Positions 1-12,244 of a stretch of 64,000 nucleotides of DNA are shown here, in pieces. Origin of the DNA: Isoetes taiwanensis (taxonomy: Eukaryota > Streptophyta > Lycopodiopsida > Isoetales > Isoetaceae). The stretch covers positions 6,845,199 through 6,909,198 of the forward strand of contig JAJEKV010000050.1 of the NCBI GenBank assembly GCA_021234155.1, given 5' to 3'. Every line of letters begins with the position of its first letter. Position 1 is the stretch's first letter. Position numbers and translations under genes: made by a program. The notes beneath the pieces are model-generated. The model had not been told where the DNA came from, did no database searches, and saw only the letters and a program-made list of their open reading frames with translations.

Positions 1-215
1 ATTCGTATAGTAAGAACTTCTCCAAATCCCTCATTGGAAATCCCACTCATATTCAAATTCAAATATTTGAATTCCTCTCCCTCCTAGTTTGATCGAATGG
101 CCATATATAAGACATGGCTCTTGAGAAAATCTGTTTCCAATTTATCCCCATGGTCAAAATCGTCATTCATCTTCCTTCGAGAGGAGTATGCTCAAACATG
201 GAATAGACCAAAACA

Positions 216-2569
216 GTGGGTTTTAAACAAAAAGGTGTGGATGAAAACCATCTGCGTGCAACTGGTGCTAAGCATGCTGATATTTGGGCTAAAGGAGAAA
301 TTTACCCTCCAAATCCCTTAACTGGAAAGTGTCCAGACTTCAAATCTGTCACAGGCCTTGTTACATTTGCATGCGAGGGCAAACAAGGTCTATTGGGATA
401 TTGTGAGAGCATGACCAGTTACTACATGCAATTGTCCTATCATAATTTGATCTTTGCAACAATGATTTCAAGTTTAAAATTAAGCAATGGTGCTTCATTT
501 AAAAAAATAGAAGATTGCAATTGCAAAATTTTGCAATTGAATAAGAGAATAGTCCAGCTTGAACAAGACGCTCAATTGATGCAATTTGTGATTAAGCAAT
601 CGGAAAGAGAAGGTGATCTAGCACAGGCTGAAGTGAAGAAATATAAAAAGATGGTTCTATCATTGCAATCTAGATTAAACAGGCTGAAAAAAACAGGATT
701 GGGATTGAGAGAGAGGAAGAAAAAGACAAAACCACTTGTTAAAGTAAATCCAAGAGGTGGTGCATATTCAAGGAGAGTTTATGCTATGAGACAAGTCTTG
801 AGTTTTGACGAGGATAGAGAGGAAATTCAAGATGTTGGGAGGTTAATAAATAGTATAGCAACAAAAGATGAACTTGTAGCCATGTTGGATGCACCATGCA
901 ATAGTGGCTTGAAGAAGACTGTGATTGATATGACAGTTGGAGAAATAGGCTCAAAAATAGATGTTGCACAAGTGCAAGGCATTTGCGATCAGGCAGGAAT
1001 CAGTAGACAAGGATATAGGTTGCTTTTTAGGCCATTTCATAAGGCATTGAAATCAGTTGGCACAAACAGGGAAATTGTGCCAAGGCCTTATAGCTTGGAC
1101 AAATTGAGGACAAGAAATAATACTAGTATTGTTGATATTTTAGGAGGCATGTGGTCAACAGACTCTTCTCCACCAGCTCTAACGACCACTAATAAGAAGA
1201 AAAGCTCAATTGCTAATGATATGATTGGGTTGCATTCTAGGAACAATTTGTGGCTTGATTTAGAGAGTTTGCTGAAATTTATGGTTACGTACTATGATGT
1301 ACATGAGATGGATGTTGATGGGCATTTAGAGATCTTTTTGAAACTTGATGAAATGGAACTCATTCATAAAACAAAATATGAGAGAGTGTCATTAACATTC
1401 ATGAATAGGGCTCTTTCACCAACTTACAAGGATCAAAGACAAAAGAAGAAGAAGGAAAGAGATTCAAGTTGGTTTTTACAGCAATCCGGGAGCACACATG
1501 GTGGCTTGGAATATTTCGTGTACATAAAGAAAATTATTCAGTTTTAAAGTGGGTATTTAACAAAACAAAATTCCGGATAAGATTGGAATGTATAACGATG
1601 GGAAGAAATTGCATGTAGAAGGATTTGGCTCTTTTCATGTCAATTTCCATTTAGTCAGCCGATCTAAAAACGAGAGAAGGCTATGTTTAATGTGAAATCA
1701 TCCCGGTGCAAAGACATCACGGATGTGTTTGTTTTGCCTCTATACCTTGAAGGAGAAGCAAAAGGCACTTCCAAAAGCACTCTATCATGTGATCAGCAGA
1801 AACCACCTGATAGACACCTAAAAGATGAGACATTTGATGCAATATTACCAATCCCATTGGATAGAGTACATATATGTACTCTTCATGCACTTGTTAGGAT
1901 AGTAGAAAAAATGATTTTCCACTCACGAGTGCTTCGTATGGAATATCGAGATGAAAGAGAAAGAGAATGCAGGATAGAGCGAGTAGAGAGTGCTCTCGAG
2001 AAGCGGGGTTACATGGTGGAAAAGTAAAGTTAGAAAAAGACACAAAACAGTCCGGAAATGGGAGAAGTTCAATCCCCGAAAGGTGTCTCTTGGAGGGATA
2101 AGGCAAAGGCATTTTCTACTAAATGTTGAAAACAAGAAAGGCATATTTGAATTTGGTAGGCGATTAGTGGAAGCGGAGAGGATAGGACGATGGAGCACGC
2201 GGAGGGCAAGAAAGCACTGCGCATGGAATGCACTTTCGATCTGAATTTACTTTTGCGACAATGTCCTTCACGGAGGAGGATAAGAGAAGGTTCCACATTG
2301 TTGTAAATGAATTTACTAATGCATATATAAAAGCATGGGGAGAGTCCGAGGTTACACATTACATTCACATATTATATGCACCGCGGTCCATGGTTTCTTT
2401 GAAAAGTATGGCGCTTGCTATCCGAATACACGAGGGGATGGAGAAATCTCATAAACAAGCAAAAATGGCATTTAATAGGAAGACTCAACGTGGGGGATGT
2501 TCTCTTAACGAGAAGTCCAATCCGTTAGTTCAAATGTTTCAATGGTTTTATAGGCGATACTTAAGATGA
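216..2569 (+). pseudogene. Decayed transposon-type coiled-coil protein, family not named
   Basis: The longest open part is 216-1547 (443 codons). It has a coiled coil at about residues 95-160 (heptads around KILQLNKRIVQLEQ), a basic stretch RERKKKTKP, then a compact domain with KDELVAMLDAPCNSGLKK and DQAGISRQGYRLLF. The homology-like text continues after the stop but jumps frames: KIGMYNDGKKLHVEGFGSFH at about 1575-1640, a Cys pair in a CNHPGAK..MCLFC context near 1695-1740, LDRVHICTLHALVRIVEKMI near 1857-1915, then GESEVTHYIHILYA and EGMEKSHKQAKMAFNRK within 2228-2569, and NPLVQMFQWFYRR at its end. The late Glu in a GMEKSH context recalls the last acidic residue of RNase-H-like transposases; that is inference. 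The collinear pieces on one strand with several frameshifts and stops argue for one dead copy of a dispersed gene. I cannot name the family. The 5' start is uncertain; an overlapping frame opens at 97. Confidence 0.6.
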
Positions 2570-4249
2570 TGAGGAGAATTTGGCAACAAAATCTGCTCCA
2601 CATGATGACACCTTGAATTAGCGAGGCAAAGACGGAAACGTAGAAGAGATGCATGGGAGAAATCAGATGCTAACATGAAATTAGCACAATGGAGAGAGAA
2701 CAAGCAGAGGGTCGGCAGTAAATATTGCTAAAAAAGCTATTTTGTATAGATACAATTGTATTTGACAGGTTTATAAGAGATCAGGTTCAACATGTTAACA
2801 TTGTGCTGACAATTCTATTTTTTCCGTCTTCATGCTTCATTAGATACAACTCATGTCTTATAGACTCAATGTGAAGATTTATCTAGAAGAGTTATCTGCA
2901 GTAGTGCATGCTGCTGCATACTTGCTGCAAGAACAAGAAGGCTGCAAGAACAAGAAGGATTGCTTTGATGTTATGCTTTGATGGGAACCCTAAAGCAATG
3001 CTCTCATCAAATGTTCCATTCAAACTCCTAACATGATCTACATATATATGGCTTCTGCTTATGCAAAGAATTTGCAAGCAAAAATTCTGTCTATGTCGCA
3101 TGAATTTGCCAGAATTGCTCTGTTTCTTTGCATAAGCAGGGACTTGTGTCGTGCCATAACAAATGTAAAGACGAATTAATTGCAAGAAGAGGCTGTTGTA
3201 CAAATATAATCTGGTTTCTAGAATGAAGTGCAGATATGGATGAATGAATGTATGTTATTGTGTGTTTGTTACTCAAGGAATTTGAGAAAATTTTGATGAT
3301 ACAGATCTCTGATTTTGTGCTTGCAAACATAGCAACTGCCTTCTCTTTCAACATTAAATGCAACAGTGTTGAAAAAATGCTTGAGCTACACACACGCGTA
3401 CAATGCAAGGACACCAAAGAGCTGGACCAAATTCTAAGCTATCATTTTTTTAATATCCCTCTAGCTGGAACGAAATCTCATAAATAAAACACAGAGGCAG
3501 GCAAACTAAACTATAATTCTTTACTCTGCTGCCATAGCTGGATCAAAATCTGCTACATACATGAAACTGGAAAGCAAAGTCTTTGAATCATTTGTTTAAT
3601 GCCAAAACAAACTGTGGCAACAGGATTGTTTAATGGCCAGAAATTGCCAGCTGAATTGTCCATTGATTTTTTTTTAGCTGGATCAAGACTGTCAACTGCA
3701 TGATTGCACAGAAATTTCTTGACAAAGCAGGGCCATCTCCTCCGGATCTGGCAAAAAGGCTGTACTGATGCTTGTTTGCTACTGCTTCTGGTCATTTCAA
3801 AAGGATTTAGAACATGCCACATTATTGGGAGGTGCATGTTTTCCATGGTCCGTTTCTATTTCTGACCATTCATCTTCTCCTGCTTCTGGTACAGCAAATA
3901 ACTCAAGAAAAAGTAAAGAAACGAATATACCTGGAGAAAGCAAACAAACTCTAGCAAGAGCATATCTTTAGTGCAGATCCTTTAAAAACTTGCAGTCAGA
4001 CATTCTTGAACATACAAGGCATAAAAGAATACGCTACCTTAGGATACTACCTCAGGATTTCCATAGTTCCCATATCTGCTGCACATTCCTTGTATTGCAA
4101 CAGCAAACACCGTGGGTCCAAAATCATATCTGCTAAAGGAATCATTGCACAAAAATCAGAAGTGAAGATGTAATCAAGTGTTTACAACTATAACAGCCTG
4201 CATATGTTAAAACTTATCAGGATTTGAACCTGAATGACCAATTTAGTTC
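2570..4249. other. Intergenic, no recognised feature
   Basis: Only short frames are present and none shows a recognisable motif. A short GCAAGAACAAGAAGG duplication lies near 2928-2957. No gene is supported. Confidence 0.5.
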
Positions 4250-5612
4250 TTAATATTTCCTTATTTCTAATATGTTCGGAAATTTACAATCTTTACATTT
4301 AGTTGAATATTCACGTCGATATCCAATCTTCTGTCCATTTAAATAAAACTGATATTCATCGTAGATTCTAAAAATATTTAAGATATCCCTACATTCGAGC
4401 AAGGTCCACTCTTCTTCTACATTGATGCTTCTCTTCTCATCATGCCAATTGTAAACTTCCAAATCCATAGACGGTGATCTAGCGCAATGCTCCTCCACTG
4501 CCTTCCATGTCCAATGCCCATTCTCCCGTACACGTTTCTTTCGCTCGATAAAATAATTGGCATATAATGTCTGCCTGGCAGAAGACAAGCAATGATGCAT
4601 AATGCTCTATACTTCTACGAATTAACCTGATAATTCTGCCACGAAATATTTTTAAGAAAAGAATATAGACGAATTTAAGTTAAGACAGCACACAAACCAT
4701 GTCAGCACACCAAATCAAAACAGTAGAAAGGTGTTCAAGGTACCTAAATACGATTGTATCATGCCACAACGGTTTTTGTAACTTGGCCTCCAGTTTCATG
4801 CTCTCTTCTTCGCCATTCAAGACCGAAAACATTGTTTAGCATCTCATTAGAAGCCTTAACAATAGTATAAGTCTTTGGAGCAATCCAATTGAGGATTCGA
4901 TTGGAACATAAAAGAAAACACATTTAGAGGAAGAAATAACTTAATGGCACATCGAACACCACCTCTTTTCATCAATGTTCTATGAACATCTCTTGCCATA
5001 CATCCTTGATAATGCAGCTTAATTGCTTGCAATCAAAAATTCAGCCCCATAGATTGCAAGCTTGGTGGATCCAAATCCAATGAAGTTTCCGGTTCCGTTA
5101 GGTGCTATGACATAGTGAAACTTATGAAACCATATATTTCTATCCCGCAAACTTATCATACTGCAATTATTGAAGAGCAAATGTCCTATCTTGAAATGAT
5201 GTACCTGTAGCAAGCTGGTTATGCTTTCTATGGAGACCACATCTATAAAATTTGAGGAGCAAATGCTATTTGCTTCAAGAGCTGGAAATGATGTCTTTCT
5301 TGAAATTGCTTCCTTCCGCATATCTTTAGCATCATATGCATGGTCTACAACTAGCTCTTTCACTGTCTTGCCACTAGGACCAAAAATAATCTCCTTCACC
5401 CTAGCTTTCCAATGAGCACGAACATCATTTAATTTGGAACGCTTTACAGCAAAGTTGCCTCTTAATTTGGGCTGCATTGTGACCCACGATCCCACTGAAA
5501 TGCATAGATCAGTAACACCATGTTCATTACCTGGATTGTGCAAAATAACAGTTTTTACTTCAGAACGTGCCCTTGCCATTGCTTTCAAACAATCTGAATA
5601 TAGACAAAACAA
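4250..5612 (-). CDS. Unrecognised multi-exon protein-coding gene (possibly decayed)
   Basis: Three coding-looking blocks read in order on the minus strand. Block 1 (5612-5019, 197 codons) contains HWKARVKEIIFGPSGKTVKE, DHAYDAKDMRKEA and NGTGNFIGFGSTKLAIYGAE. Block 2 (about 5000-4770) reads HYQGCMARDVHRTLMKRGG, then after a frame change ILNWIAPKTYTIVKASNEML and NNVFGLEWRRREHETGG. Block 3 (4600-4250, 116 codons) contains GHWTWKAVEEHCARSPSMD, EEEWTLLECRDILNIF, YLNGQKIGYRREYSTKCKDC and ends NILEIRKY. Amino-acid composition is protein-like over all blocks and none of it is repetitive. I do not recognise a domain. Exon borders were not resolved, and the frame change within block 2 may be an intron or a mutation. 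It could be a lineage-specific gene or part of a transposon-derived family. Confidence 0.4.
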
Positions 5613-6585
5613 TACAGAGAATTAGCAGAGAGAAGATCTTGCATACAGAAGAAAGTTTATAACCTAACAAACAAAAACTATGTGGTGCATGCAATATTCA
5701 AAAAGTAGGTGCATCCATGTGCCCAATGAATCTTCTATTTTTTCAAATAAAACAAACAAGAAAAAAATACCATGGCATCACGTTCAAATAGATATATGTG
5801 ACTATCTTGCAATTAGCTTCAAAGCTATCTTAGATGCAGAGAAAATTCGTATGAAAATTCGTATGATAACCTGAGTCTGTGCCCTTAAATCTGTCAATGC
5901 AAAAGTTATAGATTAAGCTTATTTCTAACCTGCAAGAAGCTGCTTTTGTTCCACAAATGGCTTGTTGCTATCCAGAAGAAAATCGGCTTGTTGTTCTACA
6001 CGCCAAGTTCTCAGAATAAGAACAAAAATAGAAATGAAAATAGAGGGCAAGCAAGATTAAAAGAGGTAAGGCATGGCGATACCTCGGATCACCTTGGCAA
6101 GTCCTTATGCCACGAAATCGGTATGTTCTGGCGATGATATGCATATGCCGAAGTGCCAAGACGCGCCAAAAAAAATATGAATAAAACGGAGGAATAGAAG
6201 TTTGACATGAAATTAAATGCAACGTCAAAATTAAATATTTTTAGGAGCCCGATACATATTTAGCCTTAGATTGGTAGATATGGGCCGAGATACTATGGTT
6301 CAACATTCGAGGCACTTAAATAAGGATGTGTATGTGACCTATTCCAAGTCTCCATGTGGCTGCCAAGTCATTTACCTTAAAAAATTGATTGCCACATCAT
6401 ACTACCCTTAGAAACAAATGAAATCCCCTCTTATTGGCTAATGACAAAAGATGATGTGTATTTTGTTGAATTTGCTAATGGGCACCAAATTGACCTCATT
6501 TTAGCTCTAATGATCTGTGTGTCCTGAAGTATGAAAGGTCTCCCTTAACCATTGTAGCTGACCTTTGCAATATTGTTTTACCATT
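5613..6585. other. Intergenic, no recognised feature
   Basis: AT-rich sequence without convincing coding content on either strand. Small frames here have no motif and differ in composition from the coding blocks on both sides. Confidence 0.45.
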
Positions 6586-7260
6586 TCAAAGGGTTTCCTT
6601 TCCCAATTCAAACTCGACATTGTTTCTAGAATTACGAGCATCATCCTCGTAATTGATCCGCCTACAATGCTCCTTTAGAATGTTAGAGAAATCATCAACC
6701 ATTGCCACATCCTTAAGTCTTGGCGGGAATTGGTCCAATACATAATCATCTCGCATCCAAATTAAAGCCGGAATCAAAAGAGATGTGAAAGGTGGAGAGG
6801 CAAATGTTTTATGAATGCTATCATCCAACAATATACAATTGCCCTCATATTGTGGGTATTCACTAAAAGCTAAAGGATAAAGGTTTTAAGTACAATGGTT
6901 TTTCAGATCGGATGGGCCACTTGAAAGGCATCTCTAAGCAATGGGTCTGATCCCAAATAAATACAAAGTCATGCCTAATAATTGGTGCTATGACATCCAC
7001 AACTTCATTTACATTAACCTTGTTCATGGATGACCAAATTGCTATGTCAAAGTGTGCCATTGTCTACTTGAAAATTCCGTGCATGAGGCCTTAAAACAAC
7101 CAATTTCTTGCTTGTTTTTGTAATCCACAATCTAACATCCACACGTCTGTGATTGTTCCTACTTGTATGTACTCACTAGAACACCATTCACATCTAAAAT
7201 AAGAAGTTTCCTCTTCAAAGAGGACTTTCTTTGACACCTATCATTCAAAAATATAAAGTA
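6586..7260 (-). pseudogene. FCP1/NIF-type HAD phosphatase-like domain, frameshifted
   Basis: The minus strand carries the FCP1-homology (NIF, SCP/TIM50-like) HAD fold in order. Motif I is at about 7215-7170: KLLILDVNGVLVSTYK. Next come KLVVLRPHARNF, then MAHFDIAIWSSMNKVNVNEV (from 7060), VFIWDQTHCLEMP and KPLYLKPLS, the region holding the conserved Lys. Motif IV follows as ILLDDSIHKTFASPPFTSLL, then DDYVL and a LKEHCRRINYEDD tail. Frame changes occur after motif I, just before MAHFDIA, and between KPLS and EYPQYEGNCILLDDS, so no single frame encodes the domain. The family dephosphorylates phospho-Ser/Thr, for example in the RNA polymerase II CTD. Motif I here is D-V-N-G-V rather than D-x-D-x-T/V, so the acid/base Asp is Asn and a catalytic role was doubtful even before decay. 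The fold assignment is solid; whether short introns explain some frame changes is open. Confidence 0.7.
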
Positions 7261-7399
7261 AACACCAACTCAAGCACAAACACAAATGAAATTTAAAATA
7301 CTAAATTAATAATAACTCATCAACATTTTGATCACCATTTGTTCAACATTTTGGTCTTGAAATACAATTGTACCTGAACATTCAAACATCTATAGTTAA

Positions 7400-9205
7400 A
7401 TCAAAGATTTTATAGACAAATTTGAATTGCCTCTTAAAACCTCCATAATTGCATTCATTTTGGTACTGTGTCTTCTTTTTCTAGTACTTCCTTTTCTCCC
7501 TTCCTTTTTCATTTTCTCGCCTTTTCTAGTTCTTCATTTTCTCAGAATTGTTTCAACCTCAACTTCTTTTTCAGATTCCAGCTCATTTGCCAATGCCCTC
7601 CTTCTAAAATTGTACTTCCTCGCCTTCTTGACCTGTGTTCTTTTTGCCTTTTTTAATGTTTTTCTTCTTTGTTGCAACCTCTCCATCTTTCCTTTTCCTT
7701 TTGTTGTTGGCTTTCTTCTCTTTTCGAAGGGGTAATTTGTACATCCTTACTACATCCTACACCATCCTGTTCAACAACAGTTTCATCCTGCTCACTTGCA
7801 TATCCTTGATGGATGCTTTTCTAGCCCTTTGCCTTAATCGCTTTTTAGGACTACACAATGCCTCTTTCAAAGACTTTTTCAATTCCGGAAGGTGGCACAT
7901 AGTCTTGATGAGCGTAAGAGAACCTACCAATTGAATCAAGTTGATTTGTAGGTACATCTATCAGAGGCATATCAACTATTTTATTTACTTCTGCTGGCCA
8001 CATGCATGCCAAGCTCAAGAAATAAATCTGGATGAATTATGAATTTAAAACTATTCCATCTTTCCTTCAACAAGGCTGCACAAGCCACATGGTACTCATG
8101 ATCACAACTTAAAATCAAAGACAATTTGTACCTATCATGAAAAAGTAGGCCACAAGCACGCCAAAGCACCAAAGTTGCAGATTCCCCGGTAGTCTTCTGC
8201 GATAGTGTTGATGCTTTGAATGGATTAAAACTTATATTCTTCAATTCTCAGAAGATTACAAAGATTAGCTCACGAGTTAAAATTACGCCTCTTTCTCTTT
8301 GATCTCCAATTCCAAGGTATTCTTCCTCGAAATGCTCCCCTTCATGATCGGAGACTTGAAAAGGTTTTTAACTTCGATTCTGATGTATATGTCTCCATTT
8401 GTAGTGTCATCTCCAATTCCTTCCTCGGATCGTAATCCTCCATAACTTCGGATATTGTGGTCTTCAAAGCCTCAACTTTCTTCATGCTCTCTTCAAGTTC
8501 CACCTTTGAATTTTTCATTAGACTTAGCCTCTGCAGCCTAAACTAACCTCAATTTCATGCACCTCTTCTAACATGCTTGCCCTTTCATTCTCAAGCTTAT
8601 TTACAAACTTCCTTAATCAATTCAAAGTTCTCTTTTAAAGCGAGTGGTCTAATTTTGAACTTTCTAAGCAAGTAACTTTGCTAGAAGTGGCAACTTGGAC
8701 ATCCTTTCCTCTACTAGACCTGCAATTTCTATACTTCATAACTTGAGCCCCAAAAGAGGCCCAATTGATCTTGTGCTTTGCAGGGTTTGAAATGGCAGTA
8801 TCACAATTTTCCCATGCAAAAGCATAAGCCACCGCTTTCTCACTTCATTGTTTGGCATAGTTTCCTCCCGGTATAATTTTTTCAACAATCGTCCAATTTT
8901 TCTCGAACCGAGGTTGGATCATGGAAACTTTCATCTTATTGCTTGGGCCTTCTTGCCAAACCGAGGCCCATTGTGCATCTCTTTACATTATCTTCCAACC
9001 ATTTTACTTTCAAAGCGGTCTGCAATCCTTCACCGAAAAGTCCATGAATGTCTATGAAATCTTGCTCTCGGTCACCGCTTGGCCATTGTAAATTGAACGG
9101 ATCAAAGGATTGTGTGACGGAATTGGTGATCAAGGAAGAGGATTCGGAAACAGGGGATTCGAAATTGGGGCAGAATAAAGAAAGGGCGCGCGGGAAACGA
9201 GGCAA
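7400..9205 (-). pseudogene. Probable upstream part of the HAD-like gene, Lys-rich, decayed
   Basis: On the minus strand upstream of the HAD domain, coding-like pieces run in several frames. At 9205-8936 a frame starts MPRFPRALSLFCPNFESP and contains WPSGDREQDFIDIHGLFGEG and WLEDNVKRCTMGLGL. At 8832-8635 it contains ENCDTAISNPAKHKINWASF. At 8600-8280 there are coiled-coil-like pieces (NKLENERASMLEEVHEIEVS) with stops. At 8244-7981 it contains DHEYHVACAALLKERWNSFK and HPDLFLELGMHVASR. At 7957-7430 it is very rich in Lys and Arg (KKSLKEALCSPKKRLRQRAR). All share strand and order with the HAD domain, so they may be one gene with an N-terminal extension. I recognise no domain in them. The plus-strand frames at 7427-7934 are the antisense of the Lys-rich part. 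Confidence 0.35.
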
Positions 9206-10829
9206 ATGATGTCCTCTGAAAAAAAAACTGACTGCTCGAATTTAGGTGCTTTAAGTGCTTGGTGCTTTCGCGCATTTTGGGGTACCACTATCAAATTTAC
9301 ACCCTCTTCTTCTTGAACCTTTGCTTATGGATGGAAGGTTCTCAACTAAGAGCAACAAGAACGCCCAAAGGATGCTCAAAATACATAGTAAACATCAAGA
9401 GAGTCTCTAAAAACCAAAGAATATGGGCGTGCGTAAGGTGCAATCAGCTTTGCTTTTGAACTCTTAAAGTCTTGAAGGATTCCAGAGTAAGTTTCAAGGA
9501 TACCATTTTGCAATTAAATGTTATATTCAAGCATCTCTTCATCCCTTCTACCTGTTATGCTGAGAGGTCTGTTATGTTACAACACTAACCAACATGACGC
9601 ACACTTAATATTCTTTGAAAACTCTGAATCCTATCAAAAGTCATCTAAAGTATACATTTATCTTCCTCAATGTTCACCTTAAGAAACATGCTTATCATCA
9701 TTTGACTTTCTTGTTGCACAATGCACAAGATCAAAAATATAAGTTCCCAAAAGAAGACCTTGCTATGTTAGAGCCTGAAGTTTTAACAATCAAACCCTTT
9801 TGCATCTATTCAACATTGGCATTGCCAACATATCTTCCAACCATAGCTTTCATGAAGTAAGCCATGGTTTTTTATCGTCCACTGAGACCAATCGGCCTAT
9901 GGGAAGACATATGTATCATGTTCAAATGATCCTGAAAAAGAGTTTGCAATTGAGAAACTGATGTATGTTATTGTATGACTTTCAAAGAAAAGACTAAATT
10001 TTTTCATGGCATTCCCCTTTATACCGTGAAAGGGTTATATTCCATAAAGCCTTAACTATTTTGCATCCCGCAAAGTACTCCAATGGCAATAGCTTTTTGC
10101 TATATATCAATTAGAGCATTTCCAAGAAAGCTTGTATTCAACAATCGTGGCATTTCACAAGATCATAATTCCTATGGAAACTATTTCAAATATTCTATGA
10201 GCAATCTCACAATCACTATGCGAATCTACAACTTATAACAAAACATTTCCTTATAAGCCCTTGGTCATCTTGACTGTCATGGGCATTCCGTTATAACCAA
10301 CAAGAAGGAAGCCTGAGCATGACAATTACGAAAGATTTCTTACCAAAAACGGGAAGAGGGGCAGTGCATTTCCCAAATCTAAGCGTTTTTTAATGATTCT
10401 AAAATACCAATTGGAAGTGGAGCTAGGATATATATCGCTGCTTCAAGTTTTTTGGCCCCCACCTCTGCTTTGGTGCACCGCTAGATGAATAAATACAAGG
10501 AATGTTTGGGATAACTGCTAGATTGCATTTATCCTTTTTACTGATTGTAAAGGCTTTCTAAACAAAGGGCAATGGGTAATGGCTCTTCTTTATTGCCAAA
10601 ACACCGCCTCAAAGGCCCAAAACCATGCGATGTTCGAATAATGAACAAACCATGTGAAGGATGAAAAGTACCATGCCACGTGAACATGCCATGTTTGAAG
10701 GATGAAAGGTAACAAAGATAAACATGTAAAGTTGATTCCAATAATAGGTAGAAAATTTAGTTGACTTATTAAAGACCACTTGCAATATGAAATTCCACCA
10801 GAAAGTAATGATTAGATATCGATAAAGCC
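9206..10829. other. Intergenic, no recognised feature
   Basis: AT-rich, with only short motif-free frames. Near 10620-10720 the phrases CATGCCA..TGAAGGATGAAA recur as a short imperfect repeat. Confidence 0.45.
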
Positions 10830-11283
10830 ATGTCCTCGTGTGTCTCAGGTATCTGTTCAACCTTTTCATTATTTTCAGGTTCAAGCTCTAATTGTTATTT
10901 CTTCATCTATTCATGGTCCACATTTGTCGGTTGTTTTTTCTTCCTTAGCTATGCAAGATGCTCTACTTCCAGTTCTAATGGTGTCATCCTTAACACTATC
11001 AATTGCACTTGTTATTCCTTCTACTCTCCATATTGATGCTCATGCTTCTGAGGTTGTTATGGCTGATGATCCTAATCTTCATTGCTCTAACAAGTCATTG
11101 CAACGGGTCAATTAGAAGAAGGCAGCTAGAAGGAAGTTTATTATGTCGTCTCATGAGGCTATCTTGCCTCGTATTATTTAGTGGCATGATAATATGACAT
11201 CCGTTGATGATTATTGCGATGTGGCAGAATATGTTGATTGTGATGAGGCTATTAAACGCCTCAAAATGGCACAAGGAGTTTAA
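10830..11283 (+). other. Weak coding relic, unidentified
   Basis: A plus-strand frame (10840-11115) reads on after its stop as KKAARRKFIMSSHEAILPRI and then WHDNMTSVDDYCDVAEYVDC up to 11283. The combination of one stop and protein-like text suggests a dead coding segment, possibly from a retroelement. No motif identifies it. Confidence 0.25.
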
Positions 11284-11360
11284 TTATAGACTATATATGG
11301 GTGGTTTTGCTTGATGAACTATTTCATCCGCTAGGTTTTGAGCCCCATGTCATGGATCCC

Positions 11361-11749
11361 TTGTCATCCTTAAAAAAAAAAAACAAAAGCTCCAATTACG
11401 AGGCTTGCACCGATGTGCTCCCCTTCCAAAATAAGCAATGCTATAATGTCCAATATAACAAACCTGGTTTTCCATTTCAATACAAAGTAAAATCACTGAA
11501 ATGGGGGATGTTTTTTTCCTTTAATTTGATAATCTGGATCAACAATTTGATAATTTGATAATAGATTGTCATCCTTAAAAAAAAAAAAAAAGCTCCAATT
11601 ACGAGGCTTGCACCGATGTGCTCCCCTTCCAAAATAAGCAATGCTATAATGTCCAATATAACAAACCTGGTTTTCCATTTCAATACAAAGTAAAATCACT
11701 GAAATGGGGGATGTTTTTTTCCTTTAATTTGATAACCTGGATCAACAAC
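11361..11749. repeat. Direct duplication, about 185 bp unit, 203-bp offset
   Basis: The segment from TTGTCATCCTTAAAA to GGATCAACAA occurs twice, at about 11361-11545 and 11564-11749. The two copies are nearly identical and differ mainly in A-run length. A short AT-rich spacer (ATTTGATAATTTGATAATAG) separates them. This is a recent local duplication; no terminal-repeat ends were seen. Confidence 0.75.
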
Positions 11750-11964
11750 TCAAAAGCTTTGTGCTGCCGATACAATAACATCTCTTGCATAGTAACTACT
11801 GAGTTTTGTCTTCGTGAAGATTCAATATCAACGCCTTTTCGTTTTTTTCTCTTTCGATGGCAAAAGTTACGTGACTTTCATTTTTTGAACTTTTGAATGG
11901 CCTCAGTTAGTCCATGTGGTATCTTAATCCTTATGATACTAGGCCGTCCATTGGGGTAGGGTGA

Positions 11965-12244
11965 TAGACATCCCAGAATTAATATGTAGCACAATAACAG
12001 GGGTTCCAGGGGGATTTGATATGGTTTTAAAAATAATCAAGTTATCTCATTGGTTATATTGGTCAAAGTAGTCTTATTAAGATATTGAGTTATTTTGGTT
12101 GAGGTTCGAGCCCCCGTATTTCATATTCTAAAACCTTAGGCGAAGCCGTATAGAGGCTCAATATTCCATTAAAACCTTAAGCAAACATGTATTTCATATG
12201 GCAAAATCATAGGCGCCTCCAATCATAAATGACCATAAGTAAAA
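11965..12244 (+). repeat. tRNA-box-containing repeat (SINE-like), copy 1
   Basis: The head AATATGTAGCACAATAACAG at about 11971 is followed by GGTTCCAGGGGGATTTGAT. A tRNA A-box-like sequence, TTATCTCATTGGTTA, begins at about 12042. A B-box-like GGTTCGAGCCC lies at about 12103. The tail is CGTATTTCATATTCTAAAAC. Spacing between boxes (about 62 bp) is wide for a tRNA but tolerated in SINEs. Copies 2 and 3 (12490 and 47528) keep head, boxes and tail in the same order. Confidence 0.5.

Noticed and set aside
4195-4240. A tRNA-like B box on the minus strand (GGTTCAAATCCTG)
   Set aside because: No A box at the right distance, no acceptor stem and no anticodon arm could be drawn.
7427-7934. Hydrophobic plus-strand frames resembling membrane proteins
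   Set aside because: They are the antisense of a Lys/Arg-rich minus-strand coding relic; TTT/CTT-rich complements always look like Phe/Leu/Ser-rich membrane segments.
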